Assembly: GCF_964275005.1 (NCBI RefSeq) | Contig: NC_092690.1 | Location: forward strand, 9,986,010-10,050,009 | From: Diadema setosum | Lineage: Eukaryota > Echinodermata > Echinoidea > Diadematoida > Diadematidae | Length of the DNA: 64,000 bases | Reading direction: 5' to 3' | Part shown: positions 36,777 to 48,539 of the stretch, one piece after another | Layout of the letters: every line of letters begins with the position of its first letter | How positions within the stretch are numbered: the first letter of the stretch is position 1 | Made by a program: the position numbers and the translations under genes | The notes under the pieces: model-generated | Database searches by the model: none | What the model was told of the DNA's origin: nothing | The model's input: only the letters and a program-made list of their open reading frames with translations

Positions 36777-38800
36777 GTATTTTATTTATTTATTTTATTT
36801 TATTTTTTTTTTCAACATATTTTGACAGGATAACAAGATCAGCAAGTGAATGCTGTTTTACATCAAGGTCCTGTACAATCTAACTATATAAATATAAAAA
36901 TCATGTTACATAAATATAAGCATAAAAACCACTACAAACAAGCAATCAGAGCTGAAAGGAGCAATACGTCCAATTGAAATCAGTAGTAACCAGATCTATG
37001 TATGATATAACGAAACAATATGATAAAAAAGGATATATTAAAACAGTGAATAAAATGATGCAAGATTATATACACAAACAGACCATTTGGTGTACAAAAG
37101 GAATGTAAAAACTCTGCCAGAAAGGACTTGAATCAACAAGCCCACAATCATAAAAAGCAGATAGAAATTCCATATAAAAATCTACACTAATAAATAGATT
37201 ACATACAATCTGGCAGTCATGCCCGTTTAACCTAAACAGTCGAATGCATGTATACCCATAACACACATTCAGGGATTTACGCACCCATAATTTGCACCAG
37301 GCAAGTTTGGGTAACACAGTGTGACAAAAAATAATATGGTACATATTATGTAAAAACAGGCCGTTTGATAAAATCAGTGAAAATACATTTTCTTATATAA
37401 CAATTTAAAAGCTGATAATGACTTTGAATTCTTTAAAACGTTTGGTAGTGAGTTCCATACCTTTCCTCCTGCATATCTAAAGCAGCTTTTAAAACACTCT
37501 ACATTCGGTTTAGGTGGTACCACATTCAAAGAACCAGCTGCTCTTGTATTAAACCCATGCCTGTCAAAAATCATCTCAATATTATTGCACATTCGGGTGG
37601 GGGCAAGTCCATGGATGCATTTATACATGAGCGTTGACAAAAAATAATTCCTTCTATTTTCAAATGCTTGTAAATTCAAAACCTTGATAATGTCATTCCC
37701 ATTTGCAGTTTCGTAATCAAAATTTGATGTGATAATTCGTGCTGCCCTCTTTTGTAATCGATAAAGAATATTTCTATTTTTAACAAAGCAATTTCCCCAA
37801 ACGGAGCATGAATAATCAATACACGGTTGAATAACGGCAGTATACAAAAGTTTAAGTGAATCTTTATCCAAAAATTGGTTCATTTTGCGTAACATAAATA
37901 ATTTCATAGATATAGATTTGGCTAAATTTTGTACGTGTGCATCCCACTGAAGATGGTCGTCTATCATAACACCCAAATACCTAAAATCATGAACCTGTTC
38001 AATCCTTTTTCCATCAAGAAAAATGTTCAAACTTTTGGAGCACCGTGGACTTAATAACATTACCTTAGTCTTATCTAAGTTAATACTTAATCTGTTTCTC
38101 TTGTATCTATATATTGAGTTCAGATCATTTTGCAACATTGATGTAACTCTATCAGTATCTTTATGCGAACAATAAATTACTACATCATCTGCGAATACAT
38201 TACAGGAACATGAATATACAGATTCTGAAATATCATTAATAAATATGAGGAAAAGTATAGGCCCAAGTACACTCCCTTGTGGTACCCCTGTCGTGATACT
38301 TTTGGATGTTGAGAGATGGCCATGGCAAAAAACATTTTGACTCCTACCAGTTAAATAATCAGAAAACCATTTCAATTGCTTGCCCTTGATGCCATAACAT
38401 TCCAGCTTATGCAATAATAACGTATGATCAATTGAATCAAAACACTTAGAAATATCAAGAAAACATGCAGCAACTACTTCACGATCGTTAAAAGACTCCA
38501 ACCAATCATCAACAGCTCGATGGAGACAAGTGTTAGTTGAGTGATGGGGCAAGAATGCGGCTTGATCTATGTTAATCAAATCATTTTGCTGAAGATATGC
38601 CAATAACTGATCATTAATCTGCTTTTCAAAAAATTTTGATACATGACAAGCGACAGAAATTGGTCTATAATTTGAAGGGTCATTTTTACTTCCTTTGCCC
38701 TTGTATATAGGCGTCGTTTTAGCCCTTTTCCAATCAGTGGGAACAATTCCATTTGACTTGTAATCAGGAGTTCGTTGGTTTGCGTCAAACATAATTTCTT
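36777..38800 (-). mobile_element. LINE copy 3 (-), 5'-truncated with a long intact RT frame
   Basis: A continuous minus-strand frame down to 37374 encodes a reverse transcriptase. Blocks in order are WKRAKTTPIYKGKG, SNYRPISVACHVSKFFEK, CFLDISKCFDSIDHTLLLH, GVPQGSVLGPILFLIFINDI, the catalytic FADDVVIY, LSINLDKTKVMLL, FRYLGVMIDDHLQWDAH, and the C-terminal GGKVWNSLPNVL and SLSAFKLLYKK. This is the Jockey/CR1/L2-like group. Endonuclease is absent, so the copy is 5'-truncated. The 3'UTR runs to an A-rich TAAAATAAA-type tail near 36777-36812. The frame stays open through the host splice acceptor to 38840, so its first ~15 codons are not LINE sequence. The true 5' end is between about 38745 and 38800. 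The intact frame suggests a recent insertion. Confidence 0.88.
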
Positions 38801-38823
38801 TTTTAATTCTTCCTGCAATACAG

Positions 38824-40489
38824 GAACCCAAAGAACACAATCTTTGCAGCCAAGAGACTAATGGGTCGGCGATTCACAGACCACAGTGTGCAAGCTGACA
38901 TGAAGCACTGGCCATTCGAGGTGATTGACCGAGGAGGCAGACCTGCGCTACAGGTGGAATACAAGGGAGAAACGAAGAATCTGGCCCCAGAGGAAGTCAG
39001 TTCCATGGTTCTAACCAAAATGAAGGAAACAGCTGAGGCATATCTTGGTCTAAAGGTCACTGATGCTGTCATCACTGTTCCTGCTTATTTTACTGATGCT
39101 CAGCGACAAGCCACCAAACATGCTGGTGAAATTTCAGGCCTGCATGTCCTGCGTATCATCAACGAACCGACAGCAGCTGCCCTGGCATATGGACTAGATA
39201 AGAAGTTGCAAGGTAAGCAGCAGATCCTGATCTTTGACCTTGGTGGAGGCACATTCGATGTGTCCATCCTACTAGTCAATGACGGTGTCTTTGAAGTCAA
39301 GTCAACTGCTGGAGATACCCATCTTGGTGGTGAGGATTTTGACAACCAATTGGTAAACTATCTTGCAGAGGAGTTCAAGCGCAAACACAAAAAGAATCTC
39401 ACAAACAGCCTGCGAGCGACCCAACGCCTCCGCACAGCAGCTGAGCTTGCAAAGAGGACTCTCTCAGGTATTTCCCAATCCAGTATTGAGACAGACTCGC
39501 TGTTCGAAGGGGTTGATTTTCGTACAACAATCTCCAGAGCTCGCTTCGAGCAACTGTGCTATGATCTCTTCAGAAAGTGCCTTGAACCAGTTAAAAGCGC
39601 TATCACTGATGCAAAGATCGACAAGAAAGACATCGATACTGTTGTGCTGGTCGGAGGATCAACCCGTATTCCTAAGATCCAGAAACTTCTCCAGGAGTAC
39701 CTAGATGGCAAGGACCTCAACATGTCCATCAATCCAGATGAAGCTGTGGCCTATGGTGCAGCAGTCCAGGCAGCTATTTTGTCTGGAGATCACAGTAAAG
39801 AAATTCAGAATGTGATCCTTGTTGACGTAATCCCACTCTCTCTTGGAATTGAGCTCTTTGGAGGAGAGATGTCAACCATAATCGAGAGAAATACGACAAT
39901 TCCGGCGAAGGTCTCTCGGTTCGGCTACACCACACCTTTAGACAACGTAACATTCTTGGAGTTTAGTGTATACGAAGGAGAGAGGGCCTTCACACAATAT
40001 AACAACCTACTTGGAGAGTTTATCCTTTATGGCATCCCTGCAGCTCCAAGAGGTGTGCCGCAGATCGAAGTGACCTTTGACATTGACGCCAATGGCATCA
40101 TGAACGTAACAGCAAAGGATCAGAACACAGGTAACAGCAGTAATATCACAATCGCACATAACAGAGGCAGTTTATCCAAGGAGGAAATCGAACGCATGAT
40201 CAACGATGCTGAAAAGTTCAAAGCGGAAGATGATCTCAAACGGAAAAGAAATGAAGCTAGAAACCAACTGGAGGACTACGCCTTCAGCGTCAAATCCGCT
40301 GCTAACAATCCTTTAGCTAAATGGAAGCTGACCGTTGCTGAAAGACAGACGGTCGTCGAGGCTGCAGATCGTATATTAAAGTGGCTCGATTTGAACTACG
40401 TGTCAAGTTATGAAGAGTTCACGTACCATTTGAAGGAGCTCCACAAGACGTGCTCACCATTCATGATCAAGCTTTGGAGTGGACAGTAA
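38824..40489 (+). CDS. HSP70-A exon 2 (rest of chaperone, ends without EEVD)
   Basis: Completes a 621-aa HSP70 when joined to 27203-27402. Numbered from the first ATG, it carries Lys77 ([10 protein letters not shown]), [17 protein letters not shown], Glu181 in [13 protein letters not shown], Asp205 and Asp212 in [29 protein letters not shown] and [11 protein letters not shown]. These are all ATPase residues equivalent to Lys71, Glu175, Asp199 and Asp206 of Hsc70. The interdomain linker is [15 protein letters not shown] (about 396-410) rather than the usual [15 protein letters not shown]. The substrate-binding beta domain ([22 protein letters not shown]) and lid helices follow. It stops after [12 protein letters not shown], about 30 residues short of ordinary cytosolic HSP70, with no glycine-rich tail or EEVD for TPR co-chaperones. 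The frame is intact, so likely functional. Confidence 0.93.
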
Positions 40490-42089
40490 AATGATTAACA
40501 ATCGAGAGGGCTTCAGTCAGGAGTCAGTGGAGGGACTGAACCTGCTCTGAATGAGCAGTTCATTCCTACCCCTACCACTCTACGTGAAATTATCCCTTAA
40601 AGAAGAAATCCACCCAAAAAATAAATAAACTTCAAATGAAAGAGAAATATCCCCTACAGAACGATACAAAAATGGCAAAAATAAGATACGAAATAAGGAA
40701 GATAAGGATTTTGATATTTCTCACATTTTCGATAAATATGTCCAGACCCGTCCTTATGAATATTCAAATTATCAAAATGACGATGTCACTCTCACAATAT
40801 TTTTATTCATTTTCATACACATAGAAATCACAAAAATTCTCATATTTAAACTGTACGAATTTGACAACTTGTATAACAATCACCCAAAATATAAAAGAAC
40901 AAAAATACTGTTATCATTGATATGCCTTGATATGGGAAAAGGCTTTTACTTATATAAGCTAAAAAAAAAACCATTTCCCCCCGAATTTTATATATTGTTG
41001 CGGGTAAATTGTGTAGGCACTGACTACTGGGGGTTTTGCAGGATGAAGGCCGAGCGGGAATTATACCCCCAATAGACACACATATTTTCCGCAATGGAAG
41101 AGAGTGATTTAGTTAAGGTGCAAATACATTCACGCAATTCACCATGACGATGAGAGAGGTACAATATGGAGTTCAGTTTATTGGCAGATGCTTATCGTTG
41201 ACACACGTACATGCTGATCGACATGAGTTATTACAGGACTTGTCTAACTGCATGACACGAGGACTCTGTCTCGAAAGTCCCAATAGATTCAAGAAGTCCT
41301 AGATGCAAGAAGTCCCTCTATCCAAGAAGTCCCTTGCTTCGTCAGTGCAATCGTTATTCATACTTCAAAGCTTAATGTATGTCTTTAAACTTACAAAAGT
41401 ATTCGGGTGATTCAAACTACGTGGGAGCTATGAGAAACATAAGTGCATACCTTGATATAGGGTAAAACATAGAATTCTTCAGTGGACTATACGCAACTTG
41501 AAATTCCAACCATGTAATTCGAGGAATGGTCAGAATTCACGGAATGTGCACGGAATGTGTACTTTATCAGAGATTCAGGCTAGAGCGGAAATCCACTTGT
41601 TTTGGAATGTGCCTTGCTCGGTACTTTATGAGGTAGAGTTATGCCAAAAATCCGAATGTTTTGGGACGGAGGCAGGTGAGAGGAGAAACCTTGGAAAGTG
41701 TCAATGCGGAGGGGTGTGCTTGGCACGTGTGGGATGTACACGGGACCCCACGAGAATTCGCTGCGGATGGTAAGTGTTTTTCATATAGAACAAGGCACAT
41801 TATTATTCTGCATGGTCTGTGGTTTTCTGCTTATCATCATTCGTTACAATATGACATACATGAAAACTTGTGAGGGTATGACATTATTAACTCGCTCATT
41901 TGAAGTTTCATAAGGACTGACCAAGAAATGTATTCCGAAAAATGTGAAATTTCAAAATTTTGTACCTTCCTTAGTTCTTATCGGCCTTTTTGGCAGGTTT
42001 GTATCATTCTGTCGGGAATTCTCTCCTTTTATTTTTTTTTTCTTGGGGGGGGGGGGTTGGGTTGGATTTCTTCTTTAAACGTTAATCAT
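40490..42089. other. HSP70-A 3' flank; no other gene seen
   Basis: An AATAAA polyadenylation signal lies at 40620-40625, about 130 bp after the stop. A short tandem run of AAGAAGTCCC units occurs at about 41276-41340. A T-run/G-run junction is near 42030-42056. Open frames here show no recognisable similarity. Confidence 0.45.
40620..40625 (+). promoter_or_regulatory. Candidate poly(A) signal of HSP70-A
   Basis: Canonical AATAAA in + orientation about 130 bp downstream of the TAA stop at 40487-40489, the first good match after the gene. Confidence 0.5.
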
Positions 42090-42820
42090 ATGTTTCGCGG
42101 GATCCGCGAAGTTCTTTCCGATCACTTTACGACATAAAAATTATCTGCGGACTGTTTGCGTACTTTTCCAGACATTTTCACGAACGTTTATTACATGTTA
42201 GGGGGGAAATCCGCACCCATATGACGTCTGATCTCTATAAAACGCATGCCCGAGGTGTCGGACTTCCTGATGTCTTAATTTAATTTGATCTAATCTAATT
42301 CAATGTAATTTAATTTAATTTCTTGTCATGTCATTTCATTTCATTTACTATTTTTTCGACAAATTTAAATCAAAGCATACATCATTAAATGACCAACAAA
42401 TTGACAACAATTTGAGAAATCTGTAGAGAGAAGAAATATTTAATTAAAATCACGGAATGCACTTATTTTTTTTTTATGGGGAACCTCAAGAAAAGCAGCT
42501 GTTTGTGCGGTAAACACACACACACACACACACACACACGATAAGCGTGAGTGCGCAAACCAACAAACTGCAGAGAAAAAAAAAACGAAAGGGAGAGAAA
42601 GGTGAAAGAAAAGAGAACAGATTAATCTGAACTCAAGACAGCTATCAACTTTCCTTGGAAATATTTTGCCCGAGATTATTGGAAAATTTGCTCTCGCATT
42701 TTTAAAGTCGCGTACGTCGCGTTTCGTGTATGCGTGACTGGTAGTGCATGAAGTTCGGCATTCGCTCATACGCCGTATGAGCTACGAACAAACTGCGCAA
42801 GAATGATTTTCGGCTCCATT
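42090..42820 (+). mobile_element. TIR element E1 of the 42-45 kb array, truncated
   Basis: Shares with E2 and E3 the stretch CGATCACTTTACGAC, then TGTTTGCGTAC and ACGAACGTTTA, followed by an AT-rich middle, an A-rich segment with AGAGAAAGGTGAAAG and the tail ACTGCGCAAGAATGATTTT. It stops where E2 begins, without its own right TIR. Confidence 0.5.
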
Positions 42821-42821
42821 A

Positions 42822-43818
42822 AGGCATGATTTCAAGGAGCACGAGAACTATTTGCGAAGGACGCGAGTGGCTAAATCCAGCATTCGTATTTTAGTCTGCA
42901 AAAGATCACCAAACGAACGCAGAGGTTCGGAAGCGCCGTTCAGACGAGAATTTCAAAAAAAAAAAATGTAGACATTTTTTGACACCCTTTTCCGCACACT
43001 TGGTAGTGATTTGCTCGTGATTTACTCTCGAAAGTGTCTTTAAAGCCTCGTTATTATGCGCATGACCTTCGCAAGACAAAAGCGATGTTCGCGAAATCTG
43101 AAGTTTTTGCGATCATTTTACGACGTAACCGCAAACTGTTCGCGTACCTTTTTAGACATTGTTAGGAACGTTTAGTGCATGTTTGGGGGATGCATGACCT
43201 TTTAAAGCTTAACATTTTCTACAAATTAAAATTGTAGCATACATTCACACATCAAACAATTATTGACATCTATAGTAGAAAAATAAATAAGTAAAGACCA
43301 GCAAAGAGGACGAAATGTTTGATATACAAAAAAAAAAAAAATCCCAGAACTCACTTTAAATGATTCTAAAGTATGTAAAAATTACATTTAAAACTAGAGA
43401 CTATGTATGGGAGAAACTGAAAAAAAAAAAATCAAATGATTTACTAGTGGAGGTAGGTCCTCAGAAAAACAAAACAAAACTGTAAGTACACACCCAACAG
43501 AGAACTGACAGAAAAAGAAAGGAAAGAGAAAACTTTCAACTCAAGACACCTGTCATCTCTCTTTGGAAATATTTCTCCCATGATTATTGATTGCGTTCGC
43601 ATTTCCGTCGTGTATTCTTCGTGTACGTAACATGCTGTACTTTAGCAATATGGTACACACGACATTCGCACATACGTCATGAGAACTTCGAACAAATTGG
43701 GAAAAATGGTTTTCAGCTTCATTGTCGGAACACATTCTGAGAAAAAGCTTTACCGAATGTTGGATTTTGCCATTCGCGTCCTTCGCAAATCGTTCGCATG
43801 CTCCGTAAAATCAGGCCT
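42822..43818 (+). mobile_element. TIR element E2 (997 bp)
   Basis: The left end AGGCATGATTTCAAGGAGCA is a diverged form of AGGCCTGTTTTCACGGAGCA. The right end is GCATGCTCCGTAAAATCAGG followed by CCT. Subterminal GCGAAGGACGCGA and its inverse TTCGCGTCCTTCGC extend the inverted repeat. No transposase was seen. Confidence 0.6.
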
Positions 43819-43825
43819 TTTTTTA

Positions 43826-43916
43826 AGGCCTGTTTTCACGGAGCACGCGAACGAATGATGGATTTTGCCATTCGCGTCCTTCGCAAATCGTTCGCGTGCA
43901 CCGTGAAATCGGGCCT
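43826..43916. mobile_element. 91-bp minimal element: two TIRs and almost nothing else
   Basis: AGGCCTGTTTTCACGGAGCA at the left is followed after only about 50 bp by TGCACCGTGAAATCGGGCCT at the right. It is separated from E2 and from E3 by the same TTTTTTA spacer, forming the palindrome AGGCCTTTTTTTAAGGCCT at each junction. Confidence 0.65.
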
Positions 43917-43923
43917 TTTTTTA

Positions 43924-45000
43924 AGGCCTGTTTTCACGGAGCACGCGAACGATAGGCGAAGGACGCGAATGGCAAAATCCATCCTTCGTATGTTAGTCTG
44001 CAAAAGTTCGTCAAACACACGCGGGGGTTTGGAAGCGTCGTCAATTGAAAAAAAAAAAATGAATTTTTTGGCGAACCTTTCCGCACACTTGGTCGTGATT
44101 TGCTCGTGATTTGTTCTCGAAAGTGTCTTTGAAGCCTCGTCATTATGCACATGACCTTCGCAAGACACGCGCGATGTTCGCAAAATCTTCGTGAAACCCT
44201 AAACAGACCCCGAAACTTTCGAGAATGTCTCGCGTATGTTTCGCGAAATCTGTGAATTTTTTGCGATCATTTTACAACGTAACCGCAAACTGTTCGCGTA
44301 TGTTTTGAGACATTCTCACGAACGTTTAACCCATGGTTGGGGGAATGTATGACCGCTTTCAAGGTCTATGTTTTCTACAAATCACAATTGTATATTTTAT
44401 CATGCATCCACACATCAAATATCTATTAACATCTGTATATAGTAAAAAAGAATAAGACCAGAAAAGAGAACAAAATGTTTGACATACACACACACACACA
44501 AATCGCAGAATACACTTAAGATAATTCTATAGTTTGCCAATATTACATTTGAAACTAGAGTTTATGTGTGGGAGAAACTGCAAAAAATCGAATGCTTTGC
44601 CAGTGGAGGTAGGTCCTCGGAAAAACAAAAACAAAAAACAAAAACAAAAACAAAACTTTAGGCACACATACGACAGAGAAATGAAAGGGAAAGAAAGGAG
44701 GAAAATAGGAAAGAGAAAAACTTCAACTCAAGACACCTATCATCTCTACTTGGAAACATTCCTCCCATGATAATTGAAAAATGTGCGTCGTTCGTATTTC
44801 CGTCGCGGGTTCTCCGTGTACGTAACTTGCTGTACTTTAGCAATGGTACACACGACATTCGCACATACGTCGTGAGAACTTCGCGCAAATTGCGCAAGAT
44901 TGTTTTTAGGCTTCATTCTGAGAAAACTTTTCCAAATGTTGGATTTTTCCATTCGCGTCCTTCGCAAATCGTCGTTCGCGTGCTCCGTGAAATCAGGCCT
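43924..45000 (+). mobile_element. TIR element E3 (1077 bp)
   Basis: AGGCCTGTTTTCACGGAGCA at the left and TGCTCCGTGAAATCAGGCCT at the right are near-perfect inverses. The interior matches E2 in order: TTAGTCTGCAAAAG, GTGATTTGCTCGTGATTTG, CGATCATTTTAC, ACGAACGTTTA, TAGGTCCTCGG. It has no coding capacity for a transposase, so it is non-autonomous. Confidence 0.7.
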
Positions 45001-45522
45001 TTCCGGGAGACATCCATTTTTTTGGCAATCGCGTCTTTCGCAAGAAATCAGCCCTTGGTGATGACGCCCTCCGTGATCCGTCTTTTAAAGAGTATGTGTC
45101 TTGTGTGTGGCCTTAAGGGCGGCATTTCTTGACAAATCATGTTCAAATTTTGTATAGAGAGCGTTCTTAACAAATCCAGCGCCTTTGCTAGTACCGACCT
45201 TGTGAGAATAAAGGATGAGTTTTTAAGGTTCTATTTGTATGCCCACAACCAGCAACCCTTCCTGAATTTTGTTCCAATCTTGTACGAGTTAATGTTAGTA
45301 GCAGTCAAAACTGAAAGCGTAAAAAAAAACAACAACTGGCAATGCTCTTCTCAATTTTCTGGCTTTTAAGGGTCGAATATCGCTACCGTGTAATAAGTGG
45401 GTATCTCATTTTACTGAAGACTAGATGGTGACCTGATGGTGATATGGCGCCAGCACAAACATCTAATGAACATACTGCTCACACAGCACTACCTAAGTCT
45501 TTCTCTCACTATAACCCAACAA
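45001..45522. other. No gene seen
   Basis: No recognised protein, RNA or repeat other than what flanks it. Confidence 0.35.
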
Positions 45523-45602
45523 TATGAAGAGCTTACTTCCAAAAAGCGCTAAAACCATCATTTTCAATGGATTTAGCGTCTTTTGGAAGCAAGCTCTTCA
45601 TA
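45523..45602. repeat. 80-nt near-perfect hairpin
   Basis: TATGAAGAGCTTACTTCC begins the left arm and GGAAGCAAGCTCTTCATA ends the right arm. About 35 nt pair on each side with few mismatches around a short loop near 45560 (CATTTTC). The shape fits a miniature foldback or a microRNA-like precursor. Expression cannot be judged here. Confidence 0.7.
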
Positions 45603-45889
45603 ATCTATAATATCAATATCACATCCCACAATTTTGTGAGAGGCAAACCTGAACTACATTCCTCATAAGGCCGTGAGTCCAGTCACCGAGCCACAATGAG
45701 TTAGAATTTTATCGTTCCATTTGTCTCTCGATAAATATTTGCAAATTAATGGAACACATTTAATGGCTCATGAATGACGATATCCGTCCCAAAGTCAGCA
45801 GTATTGTTACACACAACAAAATCGATAAATAATAAAATCGGTAAATGAATGAACAGACACTTGTTTAGCTGCATCAGTTTCTGGTTATG
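45603..45889. other. No gene seen
   Basis: Short stretch between hairpin and LINE fragment, nothing recognised. Confidence 0.35.
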
Positions 45890-47180
45890 CAGAATATATT
45901 TGGGGGAAATGTGGATAGACTCCAAACTATCCTGGCAGAAGCATATTGAAAACATAAAGACTAAATGTCTGAAAAGATTCAACATCATCCGTTGTATTAG
46001 TGAAAATTATCGGGGAACGGATTCTAACATGTTTACGTATATTATACCGTGCCCTAAAATGATTGATGTCAGATTATGGTCGCGAAGCGTATGAATCAGC
46101 TGCCTAAGGTTATAAAGACAAACTGAAAACGGTTCAATATCAAGCTTTGCTAATTGTGGAGCGCTGGTTGCATTGCACGTAAAATGAAACGAACCATCAC
46201 ATGAACTGCGTAGGAAAAAGGTGAATAATTTGAAATTAAATGTTCTATCTATGGGGTGGATCCAGGAATTTCGTTATGGGGGGGGGTTACAAAATTAAAG
46301 GTCTATTCGTTCTTGTTATTTCTTTTGTTTAAAAATAAAATAAAGGGGGCGTGCGCCCAGTGCTCCGCCACTCTAATTTCAAATCTGAATACTTCCATTG
46401 GAAATACTCAAGATATGCCAGAAGAACTAGCCCAAGGAATGCATAATAAACCTGAATATAAAGTTCCTTTTTTGGTATTTAAATGGCTGTGTGTAGTTCG
46501 ACTCACATGATATATTGAATGTGCATACTCAGAATGCCACAGACCAACACGAGGCGAAACAAACCATCAATTCCAAATGGGTGGAACCACCATTTGCTTA
46601 TTCACATTGATGCATCCAAGTTATCTAATGGGGTCTAGATGCTGCTTTCTATGTCCCCTTGTTGCCAAGTGTCAGTAGGAAAGGGAATAAACGGAAAATT
46701 AATATTATGCAGAGCCGAACAGGTTGCCATAGTACTTGCATGGGAATTGATAATGGAATACAAACCGTTACATTCATAACTCCTTCTTTTTCAGATACAG
46801 TTAGTTCTCTACTGACTCTTTAATGACAACATGAAAGTGCAGAACTTAGAATCAGATTAAAACACATAAAATACATGGACTTTGCTGTCTCGTTTGCATG
46901 AGTCCCAGTTTATTGTGGGTTTGATACCGGGAAATGGAAAAGCAGACAATTTGGAGAAATGACAGCTACCTTAGACAAATCACAAATATTGGTAACATAG
47001 CATGAAAAAAGAGATGAATAAAAGACCACAAAAATAATCATAGTGAATCTTTGGCAACAACGGTGGCAAATTTATTTTAAGGCAGATTTTTATGGGATAT
47101 TATGAAACAAGTAAATACAAGTGTTCCATTTATATCAAATTGTCGAAGTAGACGAGGAGGAATTGTAATTTAGATAAAAT
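45890..47180 (+). mobile_element. Degraded LINE with RNase H-like domain (+)
   Basis: The + strand encodes in broken frames an RT thumb segment (YLGEMWIDSKLSWQKHIENI, KCLKRFNIIRCIS, then a LWSRSV-type piece). Farther on is an RNase H-like stretch (GLDAAFYVPLLPSVSRK near 46630, FSDTVSSLLTL near 46795) and a PGNGKADNLEK block near 46935. RT followed by RNase H is typical of I-group non-LTR elements. Many stops and shifts show it is long dead; boundaries are approximate. Confidence 0.55.
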
Positions 47181-48360
47181 GTTGATTAGATGACAAACTG
47201 TCTTACTTTGTACTAGATGATAGCAATAACAATGATTATTATTAAACATTTTATAGTGCGCATATAACATTTACGTCTCTACGCACTTTTATAAACGAGA
47301 AAAGACAGATACATGGATAAGAAAACACACACACACACGCACACACATACACACAAACACACACACAAAGCAAAATTATGTATCAATAACCTGAAAAACA
47401 CATCATTTAATAGTTTACATAATAATGGAAATTTTTGTACAAATGAGATTTCAATCGGATACATCTTTAAAATCCCGGAAACGGCTGAACATTGTATTTA
47501 GCACTATCTGTAAATTACTACACAAAGGAAAGAAATGAAGCAGGCAATAAAAGGAAATGTAGCCTTTGAAAATATTTTAAATGAAGTAAAACTAAATGAT
47601 ATTGCTAAAGGGATGAAAATTATAAATGATTGAATATTATATTTGAAGTGTAATCAATAACAAACAATATGAAAATGAATGTGGTTAGAAAATTAAATAA
47701 CACATTTCATGTCGTAATGTAAATAGCCACAATCGGAAGGTTTTGTGCTTTGGGATTTGTTCTATGTTTTGCTATAGAAATACTCTTCTTCCTCTGCATC
47801 AGTTTTTGAAAAGTCGTTGCCATAGCAACCGTCATGAGGATTGTGACTTTCATATGACCAAGGTGTTGATGGTAGATGAAGATTAAACTTGAAATAGACA
47901 TTCTGAGACACTTGTTTAATGATTTACATTGTATCATTGTGAATACCGGTAAGTTTCCGGAATTTCAAGTGTTACCATGGCAACGAACATTTCATTTTAT
48001 TCCCTTGACCATAAACGACTAAAACTTCAATTCCCTTTGAACGGGTAATTCTAAATTCGAGTTCAAGTTCCAATTTATCTTTCATATCCAACAAATAAAC
48101 TGAGAAATTGTATACAGTGTAAGCAGAACATATTTACAAATACGCAAATTAACACAATACATGTGAAAATTAGTAATAAGATGAAGAAAACATAATTGTA
48201 TTTTTCTAAATATATACATATGCATAGTACAAATTCAATAAGGATGGGAATGGGAATAGAGGTTCTCATCAAAAAGCAAAGCTTGTGCGATATGGGACCT
48301 TCAGAAAAAAAAGCCTATGAATTTAGTCACTTTTTTCACACTTGATGGTTTTTTTTTCAT
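47181..48360. other. No gene; AC microsatellite
   Basis: An imperfect AC repeat lies at about 47324-47370. The remainder is AT-rich with no recognised feature. Confidence 0.4.
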
Positions 48361-48364
48361 GCGA

Positions 48365-48480
48365 ATAATAATAATAATAATTATTATTATTATTATTATT
48401 ATATTAATGATAATATAATACAAATAGTAATAATAATAATTATTATTATATTAATGATAATATAATACAAATAATAATAT
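48365..48480. repeat. (AAT)n/(ATT)n palindromic microsatellite
   Basis: AAT repeats turn into ATT repeats and back twice, with a duplicated TATTAATGATAATATAATAC-type segment, so the tract can fold on itself. Confidence 0.85.
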
Positions 48481-48539
48481 AGATAATAACATTTTAAAAG
48501 TACTAACAATAAAAAGTGGGATTAGACATCAAATCTATT

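Larger units (their letters stand above)
27403..38823 (+). other. HSP70-A intron 1 (11.4 kb, phase 2)
   Basis: GT at 27403 and CAG ending at 38823 join codon 67 (AT|G) so that QVVM runs into [12 protein letters not shown], the expected HSP70 order. HSP70-B has its intron in the same codon and phase. Identified retroelements and TIR elements at 29455-36350 and 36777-38800 make up roughly 8.9 of 11.4 kb. The acceptor is preceded by a TTTCTTTTTTAATTCTTCC pyrimidine tract. The part 27990-29454 shows no recognised feature. Confidence 0.88.
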
